64,000 bases of DNA from Stereocaulon alpinum (GCA_018257865.1 JAEUBA010000012.1:186001-250000); one strand, 5' to 3'. Counted from the stretch's first letter, positions 36,830 to 48,275 are shown. Notes: generated from the letters alone by a model not told the origin. Numbers and translations: made by a program.

Positions 36830-37393
36830 ATGACCCTCCACCGCCTCTTCATCGCCTCCCTTGGCAATCCCCCCCCAGCCTACAAGAACACCTTCCACTC
36901 TGCAGGTCATACCCTCCTTTCGACCCTTCAACAGCACCTTGGTTTGCCCCCCTTTATCAAATCTCGTATCTACGCCAATGGCCTCCTCTCACGCGGCGAA
37001 GACCTCACTCTCTGGCAGTCTCCCTCCTTCATGAACACCTCTGGCCCAGCAGTCGCAACAGCCTGGAAAGCCTTTTTGAAAGATTTACCGAGCGAAGAAC
37101 GCTCAGATGCGAAATTAGTCGTCGTGCATGACGAGTTAGAAAGCCCGATGGGCAAGGTCAAAGTCAAGGTTGGAGGAAGTACGAAAGGTCATAATGGACT
37201 AAAGAGTTGCCTCAGTAGTCTAGGTGGCGCAGGGTTTACGAAGATCGGAGTCGGAATAGGGCGACCGGAGAGCAGAGAAAGCAGAGATGTTGCGGCTTAC
37301 GTTTTGAAGAAGATGGGTCCAGCGGAGATGCAGAAGATTAATGACGGAGTGGACAAGGTTGTGGATGCATTGGTGGAGATGAGAGGTGGCTGA
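36830..37393 (+). CDS. PTH1: Peptidyl-tRNA hydrolase (bacterial Pth type, probably mitochondrial)
   Basis: Single exon of 187 residues, the usual length of the family. Conserved active-site elements are visible: LGNPPPAYKNTFHSAGH with the catalytic His, SFMNTSGPAV with the substrate-binding Asn, VVHDELE with the Asp, and GGSTKGHNGLKS with the second Asn. The enzyme releases amino acids or peptides from peptidyl-tRNA that drops off ribosomes. In yeast the Pth1 orthologue is mitochondrial; no obvious long presequence is seen here, so localisation is inferred. The gene is transcribed away from the UBA/UIM gene. Confidence 0.93.
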   Translation: MTLHRLFIASLGNPPPAYKNTFHSAGHTLLSTLQQHLGLPPFIKSRIYANGLLSRGEDLTLWQSPSFMNTSGPAVATAWKAFLKDLPSEERSDAKLVVVHDELESPMGKVKVKVGGSTKGHNGLKSCLSSLGGAGFTKIGVGIGRPESRESRDVAAYVLKKMGPAEMQKINDGVDKVVDALVEMRGG

Positions 37394-39287
37394 ACGACGA
37401 GGCGGATACGAGAAGTACTGCAGCTCTCCCTATGTGTGCTCCCAGTTCTCGATAAGGACCATAAACCACGATCACCCCGTCGTAGTGTTGCAACAAGGGA
37501 GTTGCCGGCCAACCTCACCGCTCGCCACCACGCTCGCCACCACGGCCTGACAGCGAACTAAACACCCGTCTTCAGAAATTCTCGATACAGACACATCGAG
37601 GACAACAGGTACTAGGAGAAGTCGAAGACCGCCGGATCTACCACCCACGACGCATCTCAGGGGCAAGAGAAGCGCGGAAAGAGAGTTTAAGGTGGAAGAA
37701 CAACTGTTCCTGGGATACGCTTTCGCTTGCTTAAGCTGACCAGAGTACAACAGGTACATGCGGATTTTCAACGTTACCTTGAAGTGGCCAAGTGCTTCAA
37801 GTACTCACTGCGGACTACAGTACGGGTACAATGACCCGGGGAGAACGATAGCGACTAAACCATGTGAGATAGGTGAAGCTATGCCGCTTATTTCAAGGTA
37901 TCAACAGATTTGATTACACAATATCAAGCTTGGACCAGCTCCAGCTATCAAAGAACATTCTCTGACGTATTGTCGTACTTCACATTTGCCGTCATGCATC
38001 TAAGTACCGATTCTAACAGCTATCCAATGTATACTAGACAACCCTAATGTAAGATGTCTACGATACCCATATATATTGATTGTCTTCAAGTAGCTATCTC
38101 AGGATGTCATACCTCCAACACCTACGCTCTATCCTCCAGCAAACAAGCCACACCGGACTCACGGCTACCAACGTGACCCACAAACCCCCTGAACCCACTA
38201 TCCCTACTCAACACACCTTCGCTCCTCCAAGTACCTCTCAAATCATTATCCCCACAGAGCCAATGGAACCCTACCTCCAGCACCCACGCCCCGCAAACCA
38301 CAGCCCCAACAACACCATATCCTCAAAATAAATGATACAACATTACTGACCACCATCTTGCAAACTCAATTAGCCTAACGACAAAACTCAAGCACAACCT
38401 ACCCCAAGGATAACAGAAACCATACCTGTGCCACTTGCGCCCATACTAAACCCTTTTGAACCCCCTATCCAAATGAGGAATATCACCGCGCATGATAGAC
38501 TCTCCCACGCATGTGTACTGGTTGTACCTCCTACCTCACATTGTCGCTCTTCGATTCATCTTCCGAGGGGAAATTATTGCTTGATCGGTGGTGCGTATCG
38601 ATCATATGCATGTCTGTGGCTGTGTATGTCTGAGGCGAAGTAATATGTGCTTGTAGTAGCATTGGTAGCGTGGTTTGAGAGTTCTGAGGTATGGTTTGGT
38701 AGAGGGGCCTGGTCACTGCATAAGAGCTAAGTACTCAGGGAGATAAAGGCGGAGAGTGTCGTCGGCTCGGAGTTGTTTTTGTAAGCATTTTGTAGAGGCT
38801 CTGTGGTAGTCGAAATATCTCTCAACCGAAGGACTCATCGAAATGTGAATCCTGTTGTCAATCTCGCTGAACATAAGCAGTCTTTTCTTTCACTCCTGCT
38901 CAGCTGGCGCTAGCAATTGGACTACTCCATCCTCAATGCTAAAAGTACTCGTCACGACGCGTCCCGACACAGTAAGTGATAGTATTCATGCCGTAGGCAA
39001 GGAAGATCTGCTGGTGTAAAGTGGAAGGCTCGTGATAGGAATTTCAGTCTGTTTGGACTTAGCTCCAGTGCTTGCTTCGAATGATGCATTTGCTTGTAGC
39101 AAGGACCTTGAGCTAGGTAGGCTCACAGAGTCCGAATGTTTTATTCTCAAGCTCTTAACTTCCTTTGCACAATAGTTCACGAATATAGGAAATTGTATAA
39201 CAAGGAGCATGGACTTTGGAAATTCAGATCAAATTCTAGGGGTATAATCGCTATGCTGGTCATGATCATCAACAACTTCATACTCCC
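37394..39287. other. 1.9-kb convergent spacer with a strand-biased C-rich tract
   Basis: Between the ends of PTH1 and ESS2. Around 38100-38480 the plus strand is rich in C and A and poor in G over nearly 400 nt; a frame of 83 codons (38080-38331) is open there and rich in Pro and Thr but has no known family. The rest shows no gene, RNA or repeat. Confidence 0.45.
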
Positions 39288-40664
39288 TCACTTCTCCACA
39301 ATTTTCGGCGTCCACCCCTCTCTCAACCCACTCTTCACCGTCGGTGTCTTCCCTTCCCACAGGCCTCTGGGCGTCGCCCCACTACCAGCTACCTTCCCCA
39401 TCAACCGCTGCGCCGCAGGCGTCATGCCTCCCTTTGCTATCCTCGGACTACTTGCAAATCTCGGCACTGGTGTCCTTAGCTCCTCTTCTCTCCTTCCCAT
39501 AGCTCTTTTGCCTTTGGCTACTCTGTCCACCATGCGATGATGTAGCGCTTCTCGCTTGCTACTTTCTTTGAGCTTGAATGGATTGGGCGTGCTGTCGCCA
39601 ATTCCCAGCATGCTTGTAGTTGAGAAGGGAGAAGGCTCGGCGTCGGGTTCGGAGTCCACATAAGCGTAGCCGTTTACTCGAGGTGTAGCTGCGCCAGAAA
39701 ACGATACTTCTGAGCGTGTAGGGCGCGGCTTGCCGGCTATGGCGTCCCGGACCGCGGAGAGGGACGGTGAAGGAGGTATAAGCGAATCTTCATCTTTGCT
39801 GACGGGGGAGGGAGCGAGGCGAGTATTGTCGTAGACGACGGCCTTTGGGGGCGCAAGGGATAATTCCTCGGCTTTCTGGGCAACCGTTTGTGTAGTGTCT
39901 TCAATCGAACCTGGTGCGAACATAAAGTGGTTATCTGGCCGGAAAACCCATGTATCTGGCATAGCCGGGCGTTTGTCTTTGGGATCAATAACTGTGAGCT
40001 GTTTACCGTTCTCGGCTTCTTCTGAGACTTTGTTCGCAGCCAGGAGCCGCTCGCGTTTGCGGTGGGCTATTTGCCTGGCAGCTGGTATTTTGTTGCCGGC
40101 CCACATCCAGGCGTACCTTTCTGCCTTTTTCTGGTTCTGCTTGTCGAGAAGCTTGTAGAAGCTTTCGTTATCTTCGCTCGTATACTTTTCTTGGAAGGCG
40201 CTGAGGCTCATATTTGTATCGATCTCTGGCTTGTCTGGCTTTGTGCTCGTACTGGTAGAGGCCGTAGATACTACCGACATAGGAGTGTCGCCTTGCCATG
40301 CTCTAGGAGTTTCTCCACCTCGTCCATATAATCTTGACGCTGGCGTCATGCTTGTGCCTCGTCTCCCTCGTAATCTTCTCCCATCTGGTCCAGGCGTCAT
40401 TACCTCCGTAAGTTTCTTCCCAGCCTCTGCGATCCATTCGTGGTCCTGTGAGTCGAGCGCATTCATATACTCTTGCTTGGACTCAGTCTCAAGTAGGCCT
40501 GGGAAGAAGTCTCGAGCTATGATATGTGATAGAGCATCAGTGTAGTCATCTTCATCTAGAACTTTGGCGGGGCGTTTTATTCTCTTTGGAGGTGGCGGTG
40601 GGGGCATCAGAGATGTGTCTAGAGAGCGCTTGGCGAGCGCCGTTGACGGGGACGGGGTAGCCAT
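39288..40664 (-). CDS. ESS2: Nuclear protein Es2 (DGCR14/ESS2), spliceosome-associated
   Basis: Single exon of 458 residues from the ATG at 40664. The N-terminal signature is the proline run before KRIKRPAKVLDEDDYTDALSHIIARDFFPGL, the hallmark of Es2/DGCR14. Other conserved parts are MSLSAFQEKYTSEDNESF, the WMWAGN segment, and the C-terminal TPRVNGYAYVDSEP and SSKREALHHRMVDRVAKGK blocks. Family knowledge: Es2 is a nuclear protein found in activated spliceosomes (Bis1 in fission yeast). The frame remains open upstream of 40664, but conservation and the divergent POP8 promoter favour this ATG. Only about 220 nt separate it from the divergent POP8. Confidence 0.93.
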   Translation of the reverse strand: MATPSPSTALAKRSLDTSLMPPPPPPKRIKRPAKVLDEDDYTDALSHIIARDFFPGLLETESKQEYMNALDSQDHEWIAEAGKKLTEVMTPGPDGRRLRGRRGTSMTPASRLYGRGGETPRAWQGDTPMSVVSTASTSTSTKPDKPEIDTNMSLSAFQEKYTSEDNESFYKLLDKQNQKKAERYAWMWAGNKIPAARQIAHRKRERLLAANKVSEEAENGKQLTVIDPKDKRPAMPDTWVFRPDNHFMFAPGSIEDTTQTVAQKAEELSLAPPKAVVYDNTRLAPSPVSKDEDSLIPPSPSLSAVRDAIAGKPRPTRSEVSFSGAATPRVNGYAYVDSEPDAEPSPFSTTSMLGIGDSTPNPFKLKESSKREALHHRMVDRVAKGKRAMGRREEELRTPVPRFASSPRIAKGGMTPAAQRLMGKVAGSGATPRGLWEGKTPTVKSGLREGWTPKIVEK

Positions 40665-40885
40665 GATGGCCAGGTAAAGTGTTCTCAAATATACGGATAT
40701 TAAGAGAATGATCAAAGTTGTATGGCAGCTGTTAGAGTGGAAAGTGAATCGTTTGACAGAGGCAGCAGCCGCAGCCGACATGCGGGCGCTAATGCGGGTG
40801 ATATCCCCCTCTATTGGTGGCTCCAACGATCCTTCACTCTTGCTATCCTCATGAAGTATCTTTCTCAATGTGAAAGCATACTCAC

Positions 40886-41332
40886 ATGCCAGCAATGGCA
40901 TCAGAATCACCTGAAGCTGAGTCTACCAAGACGGCTACTCATACAGAACCTTCCGAAACAGCCCCAGAAGCCGTCTACAGGTCCATAACAATCCGCAACC
41001 CACCACATACCTACCTTCACCTCGCCCTCCTCACCACCACCGTACCCTCGTCGAAGCAACCGCCCGTAGATATCCTCACGGCCAGGACTTACTTGACGTC
41101 GGCACTCAGCCAATTCCTCGGTCTTACTGGCACAGCAATACCCATCGACTTCCTCAAGGTTGAGGGTAGGGACGTGTGGATTAGAATACCGAGAGAGGAC
41201 AGCACCGCGGTCGTAGGAGCATTGAGTCAGTGGATCGGGAAGGATGGGAGTGTAAGTTGGAGAGTAAAAGCAAAGGGGGAATGGTTAGGCGCAGTCGTTG
41301 CAGGCGACGGGCAAAAGCTATTTGAACCATGA
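40886..41332 (+). CDS. POP8: RNase P/MRP protein subunit Pop8-like
   Basis: Single exon of 148 residues. The core reads NPPHTYLHLALLT, then LTARTYLTSALSQFLGLTG, DFLKVEGRDVWIRIPRED and WRVKAKGEWLGAVV, which is the pattern of fungal Pop8-type small subunits of RNase P and RNase MRP. These enzymes mature tRNA 5' ends and process pre-rRNA. The N-terminal 30 residues are Ser/Thr/Glu-rich and poorly conserved in kind. A second in-frame ATG lies at 40895. Confidence is lower for the exact subunit name than for RNase P/MRP membership. Confidence 0.8.
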   Translation: MPAMASESPEAESTKTATHTEPSETAPEAVYRSITIRNPPHTYLHLALLTTTVPSSKQPPVDILTARTYLTSALSQFLGLTGTAIPIDFLKVEGRDVWIRIPREDSTAVVGALSQWIGKDGSVSWRVKAKGEWLGAVVAGDGQKLFEP

Positions 41333-41579
41333 TTAAGAGTAGAATCGCTGTGTGACTACTTGACGTCGAAGATTATTTTTATGTTCTATAAAGACGTTAA
41401 TCCATGTCGTTTTCATGAATGGATGTTATATGCGGTATGTGCCCTTCAATAACCAGGAATGCTTATCCGCCCAAGCCTATGCCCAATGTTACATATGCAG
41501 GAAATGTCGCTAAATCAATGCCGCAGGCCGCTAAAGTACAGGACAGCGAGGAGGTATGAGATTGAACCGATACGAAGGC

Positions 41580-43180
41580 CTACATCATAGACATGAGGGA
41601 GTTTTGAGCGTATGCCTGTAGGGGAATGTCAGTACGAGCTGGTGTGATCAAAGCGTGATGGGGCTTTGAACTTACCATAGGCTTGATGTCAGGATGAGGA
41701 ACTGCATCGAATTTATGGAAATCCAGCTTATAATCCGGTCCAATGTTGATATATGCTCCCTTGTTCTCCGTACTATCGCAGTACTTTGGTGCAGAGAAGA
41801 CAGTGATGCATCGTCCGCCATGCTCAACCTCATATCCCTCCATCCGCACCTCATGGCTTCTGATTACGGCTTCCAAGCCATTGTTCTCACAGAATCGCTT
41901 AGTGACATCGGGTCCGAATTGGAGGCCAACGCCACGCTTGCTCGGTCCGCGACCGGGCATGGTCTGTGGATCCGTCCACAGCATTTCCATCATAAGTCCT
42001 GACTGTCCTGGCTGGCGCTGCTGATGCCTGTTCAATTTCCTCACATCGTCTAACGTAGTTTTGTCGTCCGAGAAAAGGCCGCCATGTAACGTGAAGTACT
42101 TCTTGCCAATGAGGGTCGCTAGTGGTAGTGCAGAGAACGATTCGGAGAACAACTTGAATACCTTTTCAGAGTATTTGGCTTTGCATTCACCCTCGAAACC
42201 GTAGACCCTATTCATGTCATCCGTCTCATGATTGCCGCGATTTAAGAAGAAGGCATTGGGACGTAGCCATTTGTATGCGTAAAGCAGGAGGGCGATCTCC
42301 GTTGACCATGAGCCTCGGTCAACGAAATCGCCGTTGAACAGGTAGTAATGAGACTCCGTGGGAAATCCGTTGAGTCTGAAGAGTTCCATAAGATCAAAAT
42401 ATTGGCCGTGTGTATCACCACAGACGGTTAAATTGTGACCTTCCGGCACCTCCATCTCCACCATAGTTGGTTCGTCGTACACAATCTTCCTGACGGCCGC
42501 TATTATTTGGTAGACATATTTGCGGTGCAATTTCTTGCCATTCTTAAATCTCGTAATCATGTCATCAATGAACTCTTGTGTCATCTCCTTGCCCAACTCC
42601 GCTCCATCATAGCTCTTATCTACGGCCATGGAGTCTATGTCCAGACCTTCGAATGCTGAGGGCTCATCATCTACTTCGATCGCGCGCATAAATTCAATCT
42701 TTTTGACTATCTTTTCGCACTCTGCGAGTTTGAGCTTCGCGTCTTGATTCTTTGGCTCTAGCCTAACAACGGTTTTGAAGTCTTTCAGAGCCTCACGTGA
42801 CTGAAGTATGGCGGTGTTGGCACATGCTCTTCGATAGTAGGCCTATGAGTGTTAGTATCTCAAGCCATTCCGACGGACGGGATGGAATACCTTGACGCAT
42901 TTGGGATCCAGCTCGATAGCTTTTGTCGCATCAGCGATAGCGTAACCATATTGTTCAAGCTTGATATTGGCCTGTAGAGAACGAGTCAGCATGAAAATCG
43001 TACAGAAACCACATATGATCTGGGCGGAATGACCTGCGCTCTATTGCAATAATATAATGGATCTTGGTCATATAGGTCTATTGCTTTCGTGTAGTAATCT
43101 ATGGCATTAAGCCATTCGTGACTAGCAAAATACTTATTGCCTTGTGCTTTCAGCTCAACGGATTCTTCTTTGGCGCCCAT
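41580..43180 (-). CDS. PPT1: Ser/Thr protein phosphatase 5 with TPR repeats (Ppt1)
   Basis: Four exons (43180-43034, 42971-42891, 42842-41676, 41615-41580) give 476 residues. The N-terminus holds three TPR repeats (AQGNKYFASHEWLNAIDYYTKAI and following). The phosphatase domain shows all metal-site motifs: GDTHG, GDFVDRG, RGNHE, and later HGG and SAPKYCD. The C-terminus ends AYAQNSLMSMM, the short autoinhibitory helix. Family knowledge: PP5 binds Hsp90 through the TPRs and acts on chaperone clients. Intron 3 (41675-41616, 60 nt) is a multiple of three and free of stops, so retention would insert 20 residues before the last 11. Intron 2 has a clear CTAAC branch site. It is head-to-head with SPT4, 271 nt apart. 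Confidence 0.95.
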
Positions 43181-43451
43181 ATTGGAGAGTTATTCAATAT
43201 TATATGTAGTTATTGGAGCTTGAAGTGCTTCAATAAAAGTCTATGTATGAAAGATAGTCGGTGAAAGATATGACGACGTGACGAGATCTCGGAGAATGGG
43301 GGTTCAGAGTGTTGTGAAACATCGGCGTCGGCTAATCATCGGGCCGACCATGCTGCCAACAGCTTCAGCGGAGCCTTTGCAGCTTCTGTATCGTTTCAAC
43401 CCTTGAGTATTCAATATCCACCGACGGTGTAACGCTTCAGAAGAAATTACG

Positions 43452-44075
43452 ATGACTGCCTTCGTACCCGGTGGTCAACAGCGCTATCTTCGCGCCTGCA
43501 TGGTCTGCTCGATTGTTCAGACCCAGAATGTATGTGTCTCTTCCTATTGGTTCCTGGGACGCCTCGAGTGATACATGTCATCCATACTGAATAATTGTAC
43601 TCTGTAGCGTTTTCTCCGCGAAGGTTGCCCCAACTGCGAATCATTTCTAGGCCTAGCCAACTCCACCGAAGCGGTACAAGAATGCACATCCCAAGTATTT
43701 GAAGGGCTAGTCACACTTGCGGATCCGTCCACTAGCTGGGTGGCAAGGTGGCAGAGGTTAGAGGGTTGTGTTGGGGGCGTCTACGCTGTTAAGGTGGTAG
43801 GAACGGTCAGTGCACAATTCATTTAAGAGAAGACTCAGAGCGCTCTGTCGGTGTAATGTCCAGGTGGTGGGGAGATGGTCGCGTGGGATGAAGACCGGGC
43901 ACAAAGTTGGGGGCTGACTAGTCTGTGATTGCAGCTACCAGAAGAAGTCAGGCAAGCTATCGAAGATGCAGGAGCGAAATACATCCCGTAAGCACTATGT
44001 TCATGAAAATTTTGTGGACTCGCGTACTAAGCCAATCGCAGGCGAGATGGTACCGCCGACGATGACGAAGGTTGA
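43452..44075 (+). CDS. SPT4: Transcription elongation factor Spt4
   Basis: Four small exons (43452-43529, 43608-43805, 43935-43987, 44042-44075) join in frame to 120 residues, the family length. The zinc-binding cysteines are seen as RACMVC in exon 1 and GCPNC in exon 2, followed by conserved QECTSQVFEGLV, STSWVARWQRL and GVYAVKVVG. The end GTADDDEG is the usual acidic tail. Each exon alone is too short for standard ORF finding. Family knowledge: Spt4 pairs with Spt5 (DSIF) on elongating RNA polymerase II. The gene shares a short divergent promoter with PPT1. Confidence 0.95.
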
Positions 44076-45193
44076 GAAGATCAGATGATAAAGAATGCGG
44101 CGGTTCAAGAGCGAGAAGCATTGTGCAAGGCGCTTTGTCAATGTATGGTATTGGTCCAAAAGCGTATACCCTGGTCAAAATTTTTAGATGTCGAAAATGA
44201 TGAAATGAACAAATCTGACTTGTTACCCTCTCGAGCACGAGGCGATCGATAGAGATTGAACTTCTATAAGGCCACCAGTCGTGTGGCTTCGGAAACGAAG
44301 GTTCCCCTTGTTATGGAGTGAAGACACCCTGGGTTGAGTATCTGGCTCATGTTGTGTCTTGAGTGCGTTGGGAGGAATGGTCAGTATGGGGACTAAAGTC
44401 TGGTTAGAGCATCTAGATAGGTCCTATCTGAAAGTACTTGTTTTTTAGACTTAGGTTCTATCAGTATAGAAAAAAGTGAGACGCCCATTTCTTGATAGAA
44501 TGCGAGTTTTCAAATGTTGACAGCTGAGCCGTTCGGCTTGAAGGCTGCTTTATTAGATAGCAAAGCTCCCTGGACTCTGATTTTTCACTTTGTCCGCCGC
44601 TTACATTTCATTTCCGCTTGCTGGTCCAGGTCCCATCCTTGGAACTTCATATGAATTCACGGCTGTCCAATGCTAGAGAGGGTTTTTCCAATTTACACTC
44701 GAGGGCGATGTCACTATTCATAGTTGCATGAGAACCAATGTTTATTATGATGGCCTCTGAGACAGTCGTCTCCAGTCAAGCAGATGCCTAATCTATGTAA
44801 AGACACCCGTGAGAACATAGGTATACATTTTAGTGTCGAAGCGAAGGCGACAAAGGAAACAAGGTAGTGGGCTGAGGAGCCGTGAGTCCTATAGAGACAT
44901 GTTAAACATCGAACATTTTCGAAGAAATCGTCGGTCGCATGTCAACGTAAATGGCCAGGAGTATTCTGAAGTAGAGAAGTGAAAATGTCCGGTACGCTGA
45001 AAATACTGGCAAAGATTTTGACCCCCCATGCTAAGTGAATCGTGAGTGCGTGAATTTGCCGCGCTGGAGAATACGCTTGCTCAAAGCTGAAGGACGAGTG
45101 CCACCCATTCGTTTTTAAGAGCGTGAAGTGCATGATGTCGTGAGAATTCGTTGGAGCTGATATGCTGCAGCCTTCCCCTTCTTGTCGGATATG
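44076..45193. other. 1.1-kb convergent spacer
   Basis: Between the ends of SPT4 and the AT-hook gene. AT-richer than its flanks, with short frames only (for example minus 45133-44942). No RNA gene or repeat recognised. Confidence 0.5.
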
Positions 45194-46439
45194 TTATGTC
45201 GTCGTTGGAGTGGTTGTTGCTTTTTTTACTGTCGCTGATGGTGGTCCCATCTCGCTTCTCGGTGCTGACTCCTCTTTCAGTGTATAGCTTCTTTGCGCGG
45301 TCTCTGGAGCGTCTCGAGCGGCGTGCTCCCTCATCCCTGCCAAGAGGCTTTCTTGGGCCGGAAATGATGAGGCCTGTGTTTCGGGAATTGTGCTTGGTAC
45401 AGCTTCCTCTGTATCAATCTGCATACTATCCGCTGCACTTGCCGTAGCTTCGAGAACCGGGTTTCTTTCCGAAGGATTCAGGGGCATTTGCCTTTCTGCG
45501 AATCCCGGATTGGGGTTGCTCTCTGCCGGTCCTGCCATTGCCTGTGTTGCCCTTTTCCTCCCGGTAGACCCTTCACCGCGGGCGCTAAGCTCAACAGTCC
45601 CTGGACTAACCATGATTGAACCTGCTACACCCTCTGCAGAAGCCCTCGGAGTCTTGCGCTTTCTCGGCTGTGGATAGACTTCGCCGCGTCGTGCAGCCTC
45701 CGCGACTCTTTTGTCAAATTCTTCCTTGCTCGGGCGACCACGCTTCTTTCTTGGCGGTTCCCCTGTAATTGCGCCAGGCGCGGGTTGAAAGGCGGCAGGA
45801 TCACTTGGGGCATTGACCGAAGGGAAGTTGGGTAGCTGTGGCTGCAGTGTCCGGTCTATTGTTATTGGAGATCCTTCCGTCAATATTGGTGGACCTTCGC
45901 TGGGGTGGGGGCGCTTTTTCTTTGTTTTTGGTACGGGCGTTGGTTGTTCATATGAGCTTAGAGGCTGGTATGGCGCGACTGCCGTTGCCATTGTTGGTGG
46001 AGCCTGGAAGAGGCTGTTATAGGCTTTGGTGCATGCGGATACTGAGCGTCCTAGAAATGACTTGCGTTAGCTTTTCAAGACTCTTGCGAAAGCCCGAATT
46101 AGATGGTTACGGAGCACTTTCCGAACGGAGGCTGGCTTCGTGTTCATGACTGGGCTATGGCACTTCTACGCACCGTTTGGCAACGCTATGTCGTTCCAGT
46201 TTGGCGTTATCCCCCGGGACTGTATGAGGTTGAAGAGTTCGTAAGGGTGTATCGAGGAGACTTTGAGGAGCTCGGCAAGAAAGTAACGCTGTTGGGGCGA
46301 AATGCAGTGATTAGCTCTGGCTGTGCCGAGGACTCCGCAGGGAGCAGCCTCGCAGTTTGAGGAGTATGAAGTATAGAGAAGTCTGAAGGTAGTGACATAC
46401 TAGCTCGCGGTCATCAAAAGGCTGTTCTGGTGAAGCCAT
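45194..46439 (-). CDS. AT-hook protein, fungal-specific
   Basis: Three exons (46439-46401, 46288-46174, 46050-45194) join to 336 residues. Exon 1 encodes MASPEQPFDDREL and uses a canonical GTATGT donor. Exon 2 encodes a compact conserved-looking helix pair: RYFLAELLKVSSIHPYELF, then ITPNWNDIALPN. Exon 3 continues GRSVSACTKAYNSLF and then a disordered part with one AT-hook (PPRKKRGRPSKEEF) and an adjacent basic stretch. The AT-hook binds the minor groove of AT-rich DNA. The N-terminal block resembles those in other filamentous fungal AT-hook proteins, but I cannot assign a function. A shorter model beginning at the ATG at 45991 would lose the whole N-terminal domain. Confidence 0.75.
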
Positions 46440-48275
46440 GAGGGAAGCGCTCTGTAGGCCAAAGCTTGCCCCAGGTAGGTGCGTGGAGAGATCGTATGAA
46501 TGTACAAACAATGGGGTCAAAGGACCAAATATTAGTAAAGTAATATTGAGAAGGCTAAGGTCAGAAGCACGCGAGCTTCAGATATGTTTGCAGCCCGAAT
46601 TGCGGGCGAGCCAGAAGCATTAAAGATCGTGTAGAAAACGAGTGTAGAAGTCAGGTGCCCGCATGGTGAAGGGAACGCTCTCATATAACGAAGGCTGAGA
46701 TGCGGCAGAAAAGAAGTGAATATGCAAGAAGAAGAGAGCAGGAACGCGAATTATTTCTGGCAGTAAGGATTGGCCATCAAAAACTCCTGGAAGCTACACC
46801 ACTGCAAGCTGCAAGACTTGCAGCAGTAGGTTCGTCTTCGAGCCGCCTCTAATTGGCCCCGGGGGCCGCCAAGATCTGCCATTGCGAGCCTGGCGAGCCT
46901 GGCAACATTCATCCTTCAACAAGCCATTGCACACTTTTCGTCACACATCTCCAGATCGCCCATTGTACATCTCAATCCTCTTCTGACCTTAGGGTTGCAG
47001 CGATGAACATCTCGTTCAAGATTCCATCTAGCACCGACGTCCAATGCTGTCGCCGTATTGGTCAACCATCCCAACCCCTGTATCGAATCAGCGCTCAAAG
47101 AAGCCCTTGTCGCTTACGGGGCGCGGGCCAGCCGGTGCCTCGAGGACCTCAAAGCATGTATCCTGCACCCTGCGACACCTCATCATCATTCCACCTCCAT
47201 ACACATTATTATTCGCCACGGTGTGCAGAATATGGATGAAGGTAGGGTCGGTGGAAAGATTTACAAAGTCGGATCTACTCAGCTTCCTTCAGCTGGACTA
47301 TATACTCTTTGCTCGCTTGAAAGGGTGTGCCCTCGGTGCCCAACCAACACACCGCTTGACCACTGCTTTCAGGACACATCATCAAATGCCACGTCGTCGA
47401 TCTAGACTTTCTACTTCTGGGTCTTGTCTTGTACATCAGACCGACTTTCACGTGGCGACGGACTGATTTCATACTTTTCTCGAGGCACTTGTGAAAGCCG
47501 GTGCATACTCTGTTCTTTTGCAGAAGAATCCTTTTGTCTTTCACTTTGTTCAGTGCGCCGGAAGCCTGGACACATTGTTGGCTCAATCGCGACAGTTGTC
47601 GTTTCCTGTCTATTTTTCTATAGCCGTTGAGGACCTCCGTGTACTTAGATATCGAGAATGAATGAAGATGAATTTGTGTGCTAGGACACCTTATGCGGTA
47701 CTTCCCGAGATGTGATTATTGAACGAGTGGGCAGCTTCCCTAATCATACACCTCCAATATGAACACTAACCTCTCCACGATACCCCAAAGTGAAACAAAC
47801 ATGGCCTCGGCGTTCATTTAGGGCAGTAAGGAGACCAGTAAACATTGCGCGCCATTGAATTTTGCTTGAGACCGCTGTCACTACTCTTAAAAGCCTGGGC
47901 ACTTGAAGAAATCCGTGCTTTTCTACACTTTCCACACCTTCCATTCACTCATTTGCATCACGCGCAAAAAGTTTGCTGTATCAGAAGTCTTCAGTTCATA
48001 GGAACGTGCCCCACTGCCTACCTATCGCCCCGGTGTCTTCATTAATTGTCACTCGGTCTAGGATCGCAGAAGCCTTGCAGACTCATTGCTAGCATACCAC
48101 TATACCTCCGAAAAGCACCTTATCAGATAGTCTCAGCGGAGCTTGACCTATTACCGGGCGTTGCCATGTGCCGGAACCCTAGGCAGCGCTTGTCAACCAC
48201 CGTTGGCCTTCCGTCGTCAACATCTTCACCTTTGACACAGCTACCCTCGCACCACGCCACACAAGCTCCATAACC
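46440..48275. other. 1.8-kb spacer upstream of SET2
   Basis: Divergent region between the AT-hook gene and SET2. One plus frame (about 47010-47405) looks coding-like and is listed separately. The 3' part (47650-48275) has no gene and is presumably the SET2 promoter and leader. The rest shows nothing recognisable. Confidence 0.45.
47010..47405 (+). CDS. Coding-like orphan frame
   Basis: An open plus-strand frame with protein-like content: NAVAVLVNHPNPCIESALKEALVAYGARASRCLEDL in two runs, an amphipathic helix pattern with alternating Ala/Leu and charged residues, followed by a His-rich stretch and a Cys pair (CPRC). There is no ATG at the proper place in the same frame upstream of the helical part; the nearest upstream ATG (47003) is in another frame, so an exon junction or a frameshift would be needed. 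No family recognised; possibly a gene remnant. Confidence 0.25.
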   Translation, partial: SRSRFHLAPTSNAVAVLVNHPNPCIESALKEALVAYGARASRCLEDLKACILHPATPHHHSTSIHIIIRHGVQNMDEGRVGGKIYKVGSTQLPSAGLYTLCSLERVCPRCPTNTPLDHCFQDTSSNATSSI

